From: an uncultured beta proteobacterium
GTDB taxonomy: Bacteria; Pseudomonadota; Gammaproteobacteria; Burkholderiales; Burkholderiaceae_C
Assembly: GCA_903828665.1 (NCBI GenBank)
Contig: CAIKMZ010000109.1
Coordinates: 1 to 53,629, forward strand
DNA length: 53,629 nucleotides
Reading direction: 5' to 3'
The first letter of the stretch is position 1. Each line of letters opens with the position of its first letter. Below the pieces are notes generated by a model. It had not been told where the DNA came from. It ran no database searches and was given only the letters and a program-made list of their open reading frames with translations. This document shows positions 8,420-17,584 of the stretch, piece by piece. The translations under genes were made by a program, and so were the position numbers.

Positions 8420-9568
8420 CTAACTTGTCAACACCACAACATCGCTACCGTCCCACCAAGCGTAGACACGCTGACCCCGCACAAGCTGCTTGTCTTCGTG
8501 CCGCGCCGCGTTCTCTCGCGATGCCTTGATGAGCATGCCACTGTCCAACCTGACATGAAACAGGGTGAACTTGCCGAAGTAGGCGACGCCGTCGATGGTG
8601 CCGCTGGCACAGTTGTGGCCGTGCTCGGCGGCGGATTCGCGTTGGTCAACGTTCGGTTCGTTCTCCTGCAAGCAAATCTTCTCCGGGCGCAACGCAATGC
8701 TGACCTGCATTCCGAGGGTGCCGGTGATGCCATGGCTGACGAAGTGACGGCATTCCGGCGTGCCGATGACTACATGGTCCGGTTGATCAGCTTCAACCGT
8801 ACCCTTGAACAGGTTAACGTCGCCAATGAAGTCCGCCACGAACACGCAATTGGGTGTCTCGTAAATCTCACCGGGACGTCCAACCTGCAGGAATTGACCC
8901 TCCTGCATGACCGCGATGCGGTCGGCCATGATCATGGCCTCTTCCTGGTCGTGCGTCACCATGACACAGGTTACGCCGACCTTCTTGATGATGTTGACCA
9001 ACTCAAACTGCGTCTGCTCACGCAGTTTGCGGTCCAGGGCGCCCAGCGGTTCGTCGAGCAACAGCAGTTTGGGGCTCTTGGCCAGACAACGCGCCAGTGC
9101 AACCCGTTGCTGCTGCCCACCTGATAACTGATGCGGCTTGCGCTTGGCGTAAGGCTTCAACTGCACAATATTGAGCATAGTCTCAACACGCTCGGCGATC
9201 TTGTCCTTGCTCATGCGGTCGCGTTCTAGTCCAAAGGCCACGTTCTGCCACACCGTGAGATGCGGAAACAAGGCATAGGACTGGAACATCATGTTGATCG
9301 GGCGCTCGTACGGCGGCATATTGGAAATGCTTGCGCCGTCGAGATAAACGTTGCCCATGGTAGGTGTCTCGAAGCCGGCCAACATCCGCAGCAATGTGGA
9401 CTTGCCACACCCCGATGACCCGAGCAGCGCAAATATCTCGCCTTTGCGGATATCGATCGAGACGTCATCCACGGCAGCAACCTCGTCGAACCGCTTGGTC
9501 AGATGATCAATCCGGACGAAACCAGTCTCGCTGGCTGATTCATGCGCTTTCTGTTGATTCTGTTGCAT
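8420..9568 (-). CDS. potG: Putrescine/spermidine ABC transporter ATPase
   Basis: Cytoplasmic ATPase that powers the PotFGHI importer, 382 residues. Walker A GSSGCGKST is at about residues 50-58, LSGGQ at 148-152, Walker B LLLLDEP at 168-174 and the switch histidine in MVTHDQEE. The C-terminal part is a TOBE/OB regulatory domain (about 290-380), containing VSIALRPEKI. I chose the ATG at 9568 because AGAAGG lies 6 bases before it; a TTG two codons earlier is unlikely. Confidence 0.94.
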   Translation of the reverse strand: MQQNQQKAHESASETGFVRIDHLTKRFDEVAAVDDVSIDIRKGEIFALLGSSGCGKSTLLRMLAGFETPTMGNVYLDGASISNMPPYERPINMMFQSYALFPHLTVWQNVAFGLERDRMSKDKIAERVETMLNIVQLKPYAKRKPHQLSGGQQQRVALARCLAKSPKLLLLDEPLGALDRKLREQTQFELVNIIKKVGVTCVMVTHDQEEAMIMADRIAVMQEGQFLQVGRPGEIYETPNCVFVADFIGDVNLFKGTVEADQPDHVVIGTPECRHFVSHGITGTLGMQVSIALRPEKICLQENEPNVDQRESAAEHGHNCASGTIDGVAYFGKFTLFHVRLDSGMLIKASRENAARHEDKQLVRGQRVYAWWDGSDVVVLTS

Positions 9569-9645
9569 ACGCAACCTTCTCCCATGGGTGTAATACGGAC
9601 TGGCGGGGGCGCCGATGTTGCGTCGCCCGCAACGCGATCAAACGC

Positions 9646-10749
9646 TTACAGACCAGTCTTGAAGGTTGTATAGAGACGGGTGCGCAAACGGCGGATGTCG
9701 CTGCTAACAGCTTCCGGCGGCACCATCCGGTTCAGGTCTTCGGGTGCCATGAACACCGCCTTATTGTTCAACACCTCGGGTTTGATGAACTTCGCCGCAC
9801 TGGGTACCGGGTTGGCATAGAGCACCTTGTTCACGAGACCGGCATTGACCTCGGAACGGTAGATGTAGCTGATAAATTTGTAGGCATTCTCGACATGCTG
9901 CGCATCGACCGGGATCGCCATGGTGTCAAAAAACAGTACCGCACCTGTCTTTGGCAACAGGACCTGGATGTTGTTGCCGTTCTTGGCTTCTTTGGCTCGC
10001 GCCGCAGCAATGCTGATGTCGCCATTCCATCCGATCACCAGACACAGCGAACCGCCCGCCAGGTCGTTGATATAGCCCGAGGACGAGAACAAGCTGATGT
10101 TGGGCCGGATTCTCTCCAGCAACTTGCCCGCTGCCTGATAATCGGCTGGGTTTTTACTATACGGTGGTTTGCCCAAATAGCGCAATGCCGCGGGGAAGAT
10201 TTCGTCGCCCGAGTCAAGTACCGAAATTCCGCAGGACTTTGCCTTCTCGGCATATTCCGGTTTGAAGATCAGGTCCCACGCGTTGTCCGGCATCGGCATA
10301 CCGCCCAGCGCCGCCTTGAGCTTGTCGACATTGATGCCGACCGTCGTGGTACCCCACATCCAGGGGACGATGTGCTGGTTGCCGGCATCCATGCTGGCGA
10401 GCTGCTTCATGACGAAAGGATCGAGATTGCCGTAGGTTGCGATCTTGCTCTTGTCGAGTTTGGTGAACAGGCCACCGTCAATCTGGATCTTGGCCCAATT
10501 CGACGAGGGAACCACGATGTCATAACCGGTCTTGCCGGCAACGAGCTTGGCATGCAGGGTCTCGTTGCTGTCAAAAGTATCGTAGCGCACCTTGATGCCG
10601 GTTTCCTTCTGGAAATTGGCAAGCGTGTCGTCGCCAATATAGTCCGACCAGTTGTAGATATTGAGAACCTTTTCCTCCTGCGCCAGCGCCGAGGTGGCGG
10701 CGATGGACAGCAACCCGGCCAACGCCAGACCTGTCATCAATTTGCCCAT
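9646..10749 (-). CDS. potF: Periplasmic putrescine-binding protein
   Basis: Substrate-binding protein that delivers putrescine or a related polyamine to PotHI, 367 residues (E. coli PotF 370). A signal peptide MGKLMTGLALAGLLSIAATSALA precedes the mature start. The polyamine-site motif YNWSDYIGDDT follows, with later ligand-region segments WGTTTVGIN and VIGWNGD. The ATG at 10749 gives a normal signal peptide. A TTG ten codons earlier has a better GGAG site and would add residues with a different n-region, so the start is not certain. Ligand preference (putrescine versus spermidine or agmatine) cannot be decided by eye. Confidence 0.92.
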   Translation of the reverse strand: MGKLMTGLALAGLLSIAATSALAQEEKVLNIYNWSDYIGDDTLANFQKETGIKVRYDTFDSNETLHAKLVAGKTGYDIVVPSSNWAKIQIDGGLFTKLDKSKIATYGNLDPFVMKQLASMDAGNQHIVPWMWGTTTVGINVDKLKAALGGMPMPDNAWDLIFKPEYAEKAKSCGISVLDSGDEIFPAALRYLGKPPYSKNPADYQAAGKLLERIRPNISLFSSSGYINDLAGGSLCLVIGWNGDISIAAARAKEAKNGNNIQVLLPKTGAVLFFDTMAIPVDAQHVENAYKFISYIYRSEVNAGLVNKVLYANPVPSAAKFIKPEVLNNKAVFMAPEDLNRMVPPEAVSSDIRRLRTRLYTTFKTGL

Positions 10750-10862
10750 CAATATTTTTCCACATGCTGAATTGCCCAATTCGTTCTCCTGAAGTAATTG
10801 ATCGAACCTGCCCAAAACTCGATGGTACCTTCCCAAGCCGGGTGCTTCCATCCACGCAATCC

Positions 10863-12260
10863 CTATGCCAACCAGCCTTTCTTCTTGATCTCCTCATAGG
10901 TCAAATCCAGGCAGCGCAAAATCAGGCTCACCATTTCGTCAATCTCGGCATGCGTCATGGTCAGGGGCGGCGCGATGATCATGCGGTCGCCCACGGCGCG
11001 CATGATCAATCCGTTCCTGAAACAGTGACCGCGACAAATCATGCCGACCGACAGATCCTCTGCAAAACGTTCGAGCCGCGCCTTGTTCTTCACCAGCACC
11101 AGGCCGGCCATGAAACCGCAGGTCTCCGCCATGCCCACCAGCGGATGTGCACCGATCTCGAGAAAACGCTGCGCCAGATAGGGGCCAATATCATCACGCA
11201 CACGCTGCGGCAATTGCTCGCGCTCCATGATGTCCAGATTGGCCAAGGCCACCGCACAGGCCACGGGATGCCCGCTGTAGGTATAGCCGTGGTTGAACTC
11301 GCCGCCCTTTTCGATCAGAACCTTGGCCACCCGGTCTCCGACCAGTACGCCACCCAGCGGCACATAGCCACTGGTCACCGCCTTGGCAAACGTCACCAGG
11401 TCGGGCTTGTAGCCGAACTTCTCGTAGCCAAACCAGGTGCCAAGCCGGCCGAAGGCGCAGATCACTTCGTCGCTGATCAACAGGATGCCGTACTTGTCCA
11501 CGATACGTTGGATCTCGGGCCAGTAGGTGGCAGGCGGAATGATGACGCCACCGGCGCCCTGCACCGGCTCGGCGATAAAGGCTGCAACCTTGCCGGAGCC
11601 GAGTTCAAGAATTTTGTCTTCCAGCCAGCGTGCCGCACGCAGGCCAAAATCGGTCGCGCTTTCACCCGGCAATCCATTCTCAAAATAATAAGGTTGTCCG
11701 ATGTGCGTGATATTCGGAATCGGCAGATCGCCCTGTGCATGCATGCCGCTCATGCCGCCGAGCGACGCGCCGGCCATGGTGCTGCCATGGTAGGCATTAA
11801 GCCGGCTGATGATGACCTTGCGCTGTGGTTGCCCCTGCAAGTCCCAGTAACGGCGCACCATACGGACATTCGAGTCGTTGCTCTCGCTGCCGCTTGATGA
11901 GTAGAAAACGTGCGCAAAGCTGCGATCGCCCACTTTTGGTGCCAACGAGGCCAATTTGGTGGCGAGTTGCACCGCCGGCACATTGGTGGTCTGGAAGAAG
12001 CTGTTGTAAAAGGGCAGCGCCATCATCTGCTTGTGGGCGGCATCGGCCAGTTCCTGGCGGCCGTAACCGACATTGACGCACCAGAGGCCGCTCATGGCGT
12101 CGAGCAGGCGCGCGCCCTCGGAATCCCAGACATAGATGCCCTCGCCCCTGGTGATGATGCGCGCGCCACGCGTGGCCAGGTCCTTGTAATCCGTGAACGG
12201 GTGCAGAAAATGCGCACTGTCGAGCGCCTGGATGGCGACCGTGTCAACGACGGTATTCAT
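10863..12260 (-). CDS. spuC: Putrescine--pyruvate-type class III aminotransferase
   Basis: PLP-dependent class III aminotransferase, 465 residues. Key segments are SGSESNDSNVRM for cofactor phosphate, the DEVICAFGR motif (264-272) and the Schiff-base lysine 293 in FAKAVTSGYVP. Similarity of the whole chain to SpuC/omega-transaminases and its place between puuA-like and potF genes suggest it moves the amino group of putrescine (or a product) to pyruvate, giving 4-aminobutanal. The start at 12260 is set by AAGGAA about 7 bases upstream; an earlier in-frame start is weaker. With the PuuA-PuuB genes it would offer a second, direct route for putrescine breakdown. Confidence 0.88.
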   Translation of the reverse strand: MNTVVDTVAIQALDSAHFLHPFTDYKDLATRGARIITRGEGIYVWDSEGARLLDAMSGLWCVNVGYGRQELADAAHKQMMALPFYNSFFQTTNVPAVQLATKLASLAPKVGDRSFAHVFYSSSGSESNDSNVRMVRRYWDLQGQPQRKVIISRLNAYHGSTMAGASLGGMSGMHAQGDLPIPNITHIGQPYYFENGLPGESATDFGLRAARWLEDKILELGSGKVAAFIAEPVQGAGGVIIPPATYWPEIQRIVDKYGILLISDEVICAFGRLGTWFGYEKFGYKPDLVTFAKAVTSGYVPLGGVLVGDRVAKVLIEKGGEFNHGYTYSGHPVACAVALANLDIMEREQLPQRVRDDIGPYLAQRFLEIGAHPLVGMAETCGFMAGLVLVKNKARLERFAEDLSVGMICRGHCFRNGLIMRAVGDRMIIAPPLTMTHAEIDEMVSLILRCLDLTYEEIKKKGWLA

Positions 12261-12294
12261 GAGTATTCCTTTGCTTTGATGCGGGGATGGGCGA

Positions 12295-13662
12295 TCAGAC
12301 GTGCAGCAGCAGATGCTCACGCTCCCAGGGTGAAATCACTTTCATGAACTCGTCGAACTCGAGTTCCTTGATCTCCGTGTACACGGTGACAAATTCCTTG
12401 CCCAGCACCTCGTGCAGGTCGGGCTCGCGGCGCAGCCAGTCCAGTGCCTCCCCGAGGCTGCGCGGCAACGAATGCGGCGCCAGGTAGGCGTCACCCTTCA
12501 TTTCGGACTTGGGCTTGATCTTGTTCTTGATGCCGAGGTAGCCACAGGCCAGCGTCATCGCCATCGCCACATAAGGATTGGCATCGGCGCCGATCACGCG
12601 GTTTTCCACGCGCCGCGCGGTCGGTGATGAAATGGGCGAGCGGATGCCGACCGTGCGGTTGTCGTAGCCCCATTCGATGTTGATCGGCGCCGCCGTATTG
12701 CGCGACAGGCGCCGGTAGCTGTTGACGTAGGGCGCGACCAGCACCATTGCTGCCGGGATGTAACGCTGCAGGCCGCCGATGTAGTGCATGAAGGTTTCGC
12801 TCGGCGTTCCGTCCTCGTTGCTGAACACGTTATTCCCGCTGGCCATGTCGACCAGGCTCTGGTGCACATGCATGGCGCTGCCGGGCTCGCCCGCGATCGG
12901 TTTGGCCATGAAGGTCGCATACATGTCGTGGCGCAAAGCGGCCTCGCGCACGGTGCGCTTGAAAAAGAAGACCTCGTCGGCCAGACCGAGCGGCTCGGCA
13001 TGAAAGAAATTGATCTCCATCTGCCCGGCGCCGACCTCGTGGATCAGCGTGTCGACATTGAGTTCCATCTTGTCGCAATAGTCGTAGATCTCTTCGAACA
13101 GCGGGTCGAACTCGTTGACCGCGTCGATGCTGTAGGCCTGGCGCGAGGTCTCGGCGCGTCCGCTGCGCCCGACCGGCGGGCGCAGCAAAGTGTTTGGGTC
13201 GGTATTGCGTGCCGTCAGGTAGAACTCGAGCTCGGGCGCGACGATCGGCTGCAGACCCTCGGCCGCAAACAGGTCGCAGACCCGGCGCAGCACGGTGCGC
13301 GGCGCGAACGGCACCAGGTTGCCGTGGTGATCGAAGCAATCGTGGATGACCTGCGCCGTCGGGTCCGTCGCCCACGGCACAATGCGGACGGTGGACGGGT
13401 CGGGGCGTAACTGCATGTCCTTGTCGGTCGGGTCGATGACGTCGTAATAGGGGCCGCTTTCCGGAAACTCGCCGGTCACCCCCATGGCCACGATCGCCTG
13501 CGGCAGGCGCATGCCGCGGTCTTCGGTGAACTTGGCACGCGGCAGGATCTTGCCGCGCGCCACGCCGGTCAAGTCGGGCACCAGGCATTCGACCTCAGTG
13601 ACCCGGCGCTCGTTGAGCCACTGCTCCAGCTCATTGAAACTCATCGTTTTCTTGTCGTTCAT
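12295..13662 (-). CDS. puuA: Gamma-glutamylputrescine synthetase (glutamine synthetase family)
   Basis: Ligates glutamate to an amine such as putrescine using ATP, the first step of the Puu pathway. 455 residues with GS-fold landmarks: VAPELEFYL, AGQMEINFFH, SAMHVHQSLVD, the YDNRTVGIRSP arginine motif and NRVIGADANPY. The chain is closer to the PuuA/SpuI group than to the type III enzyme at the other end of the block. The ATG is preceded by GGAG at 7 bases. It heads the minus-strand polyamine block and is divergent from the MocR-type regulator, so the 99-base gap between them probably holds the controlled promoter. Confidence 0.88.
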   Translation of the reverse strand: MNDKKTMSFNELEQWLNERRVTEVECLVPDLTGVARGKILPRAKFTEDRGMRLPQAIVAMGVTGEFPESGPYYDVIDPTDKDMQLRPDPSTVRIVPWATDPTAQVIHDCFDHHGNLVPFAPRTVLRRVCDLFAAEGLQPIVAPELEFYLTARNTDPNTLLRPPVGRSGRAETSRQAYSIDAVNEFDPLFEEIYDYCDKMELNVDTLIHEVGAGQMEINFFHAEPLGLADEVFFFKRTVREAALRHDMYATFMAKPIAGEPGSAMHVHQSLVDMASGNNVFSNEDGTPSETFMHYIGGLQRYIPAAMVLVAPYVNSYRRLSRNTAAPINIEWGYDNRTVGIRSPISSPTARRVENRVIGADANPYVAMAMTLACGYLGIKNKIKPKSEMKGDAYLAPHSLPRSLGEALDWLRREPDLHEVLGKEFVTVYTEIKELEFDEFMKVISPWEREHLLLHV

Positions 13663-13761
13663 AAATTACTCCAGGCTGCGCTTGTGCATGCTCCGCTTCA
13701 TTGTGCGGGTGCAATTGGTTGACAATGGGAGCCAGTTTATCCAAGTACAGGGTGCCACTTC
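13663..13761. promoter_or_regulatory. Divergent promoter region of the polyamine block and its regulator
   Basis: This 99-base gap separates puuA (minus) from the MocR-type regulator (plus). A TTGACA hexamer is at 13719-13724 on the plus strand, overlapping a small dyad ATTG-N5-CAAT (13714-13726). No well-spaced -10 box is obvious. The arrangement fits a regulator that controls both itself and the divergent block, but the exact sites are not proven. Confidence 0.45.
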
Positions 13762-15249
13762 ATGCTCTCGGAACTGCTGCTGACCGAAATTAACCGATTG
13801 AGCAGGCAGGACAAGCTGCCTCTACATCGCCAGCTCTACGAGGCCCTTCGCCGCGCCATCCTCGACGGCAAACTCGCCGCCGGCGACCGCCTGCCATCGA
13901 GCCGTGATCTGGTGCAGGACCTGAGCATGTCGCGCAACACCGTGGTGGCGGCGCTGAACCAACTGGCAGTCGAAGGCTACCTGGTCAGTCGCGTCGGCAG
14001 TGGCACCTTCGTCAACGACAGCGTCCCGAAGTCAGCCCGGCGCCGGCACCTCCCGCATCAGAACCAGAGCGCCGATCTGTCGCGCCGCGGCCGCGCCCTG
14101 GCGACCACCTTCTGCGCCGGCCAGCTCGAGATCCAACCGTTCACGCCGGGCATCGCCGACTTCAACGCATTTCCGGTCGCTCTGTGGCAACGGCTGCAGA
14201 ACAAGCACTGGCGCATGACCTACCCTGAGATGCTGGACTACAACGACTCGGGCGGCTACGCGCCGCTGCGACGCGCGGTGGCCGACTACCTGCGCGTCTT
14301 TCGCAGCGTGCCGCTCGACGTCGAGCAGGTCATCATTACCAGCGGGACGCAGCAAACCATGGAACTGTGCGCCCACCTGCTGGCGGATCACGGCGACACG
14401 GTCTGGATCGAAGACCCGGCCTACTGGGGAGCAGTCAAGGCCTTCCTGGCAACCGGCCTTACGCCGCATCCGGTGCCGGTCGACCAGCACGGCATTGCGC
14501 CTCAGGCACAGGACGAAGCCACGCCGCCGCGCCTGATCTACGTCACGCCCTCTCACCAGTACCCGACCGGCGCCGTGATGTCGCTGGCGCGGCGCCATCA
14601 GATCCTGGCGCTCGCCCGCCAGCACAAGGCCTGGATCCTCGAAGACGATTACGACAGCGAGTTCCGCTTCAGCGGTCCGCCGATCTCGTCCCTGGCCGGG
14701 CTCGACACCGACCAGCGCGTCCTCTACATGGGTTCGTTCTCGAAAGTGCTGTATCCGGGCCTCAAGCTCGGCTACCTGGTGGTGCCCAAAGGACTGGTGG
14801 CCGCGTTCAAGCGCGCGCACTACGATCTCAATCGCCCCGGCCAGATGCCGCTGCAGGCAGCGCTGGCCGAATTCATCGAAATGGGCCATTTCGCCAGCGC
14901 CCTACGCCGCGCGCGCCAAAGCTATGCCGAGCGCCGCCGCTGCCTGCTCGCCGCGCTGCAACCCTGCCTGGGACCGGATGCCCAGATCACCGGCGCCGAA
15001 CAAGGTCTGCACCTGTGTCTGCGCCTGCCGGCCGCGCTCGATGACGAGGCACTGGCGGAACAGATGGCCAAGCTTGACATGACGGTGCGCCCGCTGTCGG
15101 CTTATTGCCTGCTCCGCCGCGATGCAAAGGGGCTGGTCATCGGCTATGGCTACGCGCGTCTGGCCGACATCGAGCGCTACGGTCCGCTGCTGGCCTGGAC
15201 GGTGGCCAGCGCGCTAAAGCGCCTCCACGCCGGCCGCAAACCCTCATAG
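13762..15249 (+). CDS. MocR/GabR-family transcription regulator (GntR HTH fused to aminotransferase fold)
   Basis: A 495-residue fusion regulator. Residues about 15-85 form a GntR winged helix (QLYEALRRAILDGKLAAGDRLPSSRDL, then MSRNTVVAALNQL and GYLVSRVGSGTFV). Residues about 120-490 form a class I aminotransferase fold with the PLP lysine at 328 in SFSKVLYPGLKLGY. Known family members (GabR, PdxR, TauR) bind PLP plus an amine or amino acid and switch divergent catabolic genes. Position opposite puuA makes putrescine, GABA or an intermediate a plausible effector (inference). Its 3' end overlaps that of puuB by 6 bases. Confidence 0.9.
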   Translation: MLSELLLTEINRLSRQDKLPLHRQLYEALRRAILDGKLAAGDRLPSSRDLVQDLSMSRNTVVAALNQLAVEGYLVSRVGSGTFVNDSVPKSARRRHLPHQNQSADLSRRGRALATTFCAGQLEIQPFTPGIADFNAFPVALWQRLQNKHWRMTYPEMLDYNDSGGYAPLRRAVADYLRVFRSVPLDVEQVIITSGTQQTMELCAHLLADHGDTVWIEDPAYWGAVKAFLATGLTPHPVPVDQHGIAPQAQDEATPPRLIYVTPSHQYPTGAVMSLARRHQILALARQHKAWILEDDYDSEFRFSGPPISSLAGLDTDQRVLYMGSFSKVLYPGLKLGYLVVPKGLVAAFKRAHYDLNRPGQMPLQAALAEFIEMGHFASALRRARQSYAERRRCLLAALQPCLGPDAQITGAEQGLHLCLRLPAALDDEALAEQMAKLDMTVRPLSAYCLLRRDAKGLVIGYGYARLADIERYGPLLAWTVASALKRLHAGRKPS

Positions 15250-16545
15250 CAGGTCACGCAGCCGATGGTACAGCGTGCCCAGCACGAGGCTCGGCATGCG
15301 CAGCAGCGGTCCGCCGGGAAACTCGCGATGGCGCAGCTTGGCGAACAGGTCAAAGCGTTCTGCGTGCCCGGCCACCGCCTGCGCCACGAGGCGGCCCGCC
15401 ATGCCGGTCAGGGCCACGCCATGGCCGCTGAAGCCATGCAGGTAATAGAGGTTGTCGGCAAGGCGCCCGAAATCGGGCGCCCGGTTCATGCTGATGTCGA
15501 CAAAGCCGCCCCAGACAAAATCGGTCCGCACGTCGCGCAGCACCGGAAAGGCGCGCGCCATGCGAGCGGCCATGTGCGCCTGCAAGTCGGGCGGCGTGCG
15601 CGTGGAATAGCTGACACCGCCGCCAAATAGCATGCGGTGGTCGGCGCTGAAGCGGAAGTAGTCCAGGATGAAGTTGTTGTCACAGGCTGAAGCGTTGCTC
15701 GGAATCAGGCGCCGGCACAGCTCCGGATCAAGCGGCGCTGTCGCCACCATATACGTCCCGACCGGCATGACGCGCGGCGTGATCTCCGGCGCGACCAGCG
15801 GGCCGTATTCGCCCAGCGTGCAGTTGCCCGCCAGCACACCGAAGTCGGCGCTGACCGAGCCTTGCGCGGTACGCGCCGTCAGGCGGCTGCCGCGCTCCAG
15901 TGCGATGACCGCCGACTGCTCGAAAATTCGAACCCCGAGCGATCGGGCGGCCTGCGCCAGGCCGAGCCCGTACTTGAGCGGGTGCAGGTGGCCGGAGCGA
16001 TTCTCGTAGGCAGCCGCAAGGTAGCGCGGACTCTGAATGTGGCGTTGCACATCGGCACCGCGTGCAAAATCCGTCGCAAAGCCGTAGTTGCGCTCCAGAG
16101 CCTGCATGTCCACTTCCAGCGCGCGCGCCTTGCGCGCCGAGTCCGCCACGTACAGATAGCCCTTGACCTGGTCGCAGTCGATGTTGAAGGTGGCGATGCG
16201 CTCATCGATCAGGTCCAGCGCCTCGAGCGTGATGTTCCAAGCGGTGCGTGCATCGGTCATGCCCAGTTGCGACTCGAACGGACCCTGTCCGCTGGAATAA
16301 CCGACGATGGCCTGGCCGCCATTGCGCCCGGAGGCGCCGCTGCAGACACGGTCCGCCTCCAGCAGTACCACCTGGTAGCCGCGCTGCGCGAACTCGATCG
16401 CCGCCGACAGCCCGGCAAACCCGGCGCCCACCACCAGCACGTCGGCCTGCAACGCTTCCTGCAGCGCGGCGGCGGTGCGCGGTCGGCGCACACTGGCCTC
16501 GTAGTAGCTTCTCTGGTTGAGCTGGGTATCGGAATCAAGCAGCAT
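15244..16545 (-). CDS. puuB: Gamma-glutamylputrescine oxidase-like FAD-dependent oxidoreductase
   Basis: A DAO-family flavoprotein of 433 residues that would oxidise the free amine of gamma-glutamylputrescine to an aldehyde plus ammonia and peroxide. The Rossmann dinucleotide motif VVGAGFAGLSAA is at about residues 38-49, followed by ASGRNGGQAI, which matches the PuuB/OrdL group. YLHGFSGHGVALTG near the C-terminus is the usual second FAD-contact region. The ATG at 16545 lies inside the end of speB (11-base overlap), so the two are translationally coupled. The specific substrate is inferred from the neighbours. Confidence 0.85.
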   Translation of the reverse strand: MLLDSDTQLNQRSYYEASVRRPRTAAALQEALQADVLVVGAGFAGLSAAIEFAQRGYQVVLLEADRVCSGASGRNGGQAIVGYSSGQGPFESQLGMTDARTAWNITLEALDLIDERIATFNIDCDQVKGYLYVADSARKARALEVDMQALERNYGFATDFARGADVQRHIQSPRYLAAAYENRSGHLHPLKYGLGLAQAARSLGVRIFEQSAVIALERGSRLTARTAQGSVSADFGVLAGNCTLGEYGPLVAPEITPRVMPVGTYMVATAPLDPELCRRLIPSNASACDNNFILDYFRFSADHRMLFGGGVSYSTRTPPDLQAHMAARMARAFPVLRDVRTDFVWGGFVDISMNRAPDFGRLADNLYYLHGFSGHGVALTGMAGRLVAQAVAGHAERFDLFAKLRHREFPGGPLLRMPSLVLGTLYHRLRDLL

Positions 16546-17476
16546 GATCGAGTTTCCCGGATTCAGACTTGGCAATCTGGCCGCACAGGTAGGTCCAGAC
16601 CAGCGTGGCCGCGGCCAGGCTCGTGAGTTCGGCGTGGTCGTAGGCTGGCGCAACCTCGACGCAGTCCATGCCGATCAGATTGAGCGGCGCAAGTTCCTCG
16701 AGTAGGGTCAGCACCTGCGAGCTGGTCAGCCCACCGGGCTCGGGCGTGCCGGTACCGGGCGCGAACGCCGGGTCCAGACAGTCGATGTCGAGCGTCAGAT
16801 AACAGGGCCGCTCGCCGATGCGCTCCCGGATCCGCCCGATGACCGGCTGCAGCGCGGCCCCGTCGATCCCGCGCAGTTCGCGCGCCGTGAAAATCAGGCC
16901 GCCCTGGTCGCGCACGTACCCGGTGGCGGCGCGCTCGCCGCTGGAGCGCAGGCCGATCTGCACCGTGTGCGCCGGGCTAGCCAGCCCCTCCTGCAGCGCT
17001 TCATAGGTCCAGGTGCCGTGGCCGGATGGCTCGCCGAAGTGATCCTGCCAGGTATCGCAATGCGCGTCGAAGTGGATCAGGGCCAGTTGGCCGTAGCGCG
17101 CACGGGCTGCACGCAACAGCGGCAGTGTCACCGAATGGTCGCCACCGAGGAAGACGCAGTGGTGGCTTGCCATCAGGGCCGCCGCCTGCGCCTCGATCTG
17201 CGCGCGCACCTGCGGCAATGGCGAGGCATTGGGCAGCCGCATGTCGTGCGCATCGCCCAGGTGCGCGAGCGGCGAGACGCCGAACAGGGGATGGATGCCA
17301 TCGCACAGCATCAGGCTGGCGCGGCGGATCTCCTGCGGGCCGAAGCGCGCGCCGGGCCGATGCGTCACCGCGCCGTCGTACGGCACGCCGCACAGGGCAA
17401 ATCGCTGGTCCGTCAACTCGGCCGCCGCCAGGAAACGATTGCTGTTGTTGGCGTATGCAAACTGTCCGATGCCCAT
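16535..17476 (-). CDS. speB: Agmatinase (ureohydrolase family)
   Basis: Hydrolyses agmatine to putrescine and urea, using two manganese ions. The 313-residue chain has all three metal motifs: GGDHS (111-115), DAHCD (137-141) and DIDCLD (230-235). VPYDGAVTHRPGARFGP is typical of agmatinase-like enzymes, though guanidinobutyrase and other ureohydrolases share it. The ATG at 17476 follows a GGGGA site. A longer upstream frame is not credible, because it would read antisense into the divergent transporter gene. First gene of a two-gene operon with puuB, feeding putrescine into the pathway. Confidence 0.87.
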   Translation of the reverse strand: MGIGQFAYANNSNRFLAAAELTDQRFALCGVPYDGAVTHRPGARFGPQEIRRASLMLCDGIHPLFGVSPLAHLGDAHDMRLPNASPLPQVRAQIEAQAAALMASHHCVFLGGDHSVTLPLLRAARARYGQLALIHFDAHCDTWQDHFGEPSGHGTWTYEALQEGLASPAHTVQIGLRSSGERAATGYVRDQGGLIFTARELRGIDGAALQPVIGRIRERIGERPCYLTLDIDCLDPAFAPGTGTPEPGGLTSSQVLTLLEELAPLNLIGMDCVEVAPAYDHAELTSLAAATLVWTYLCGQIAKSESGKLDHAA

Positions 17477-17584
17477 GAAATTTCCCCGCTGTGCTGGAGC
17501 CTGACGGTACATCAGTTCCAGGCCAACCGCTGGTGCCAATTTGCGTCCTAATCGCCAAACCATTGCCAGCCTCAGGCATGATGC

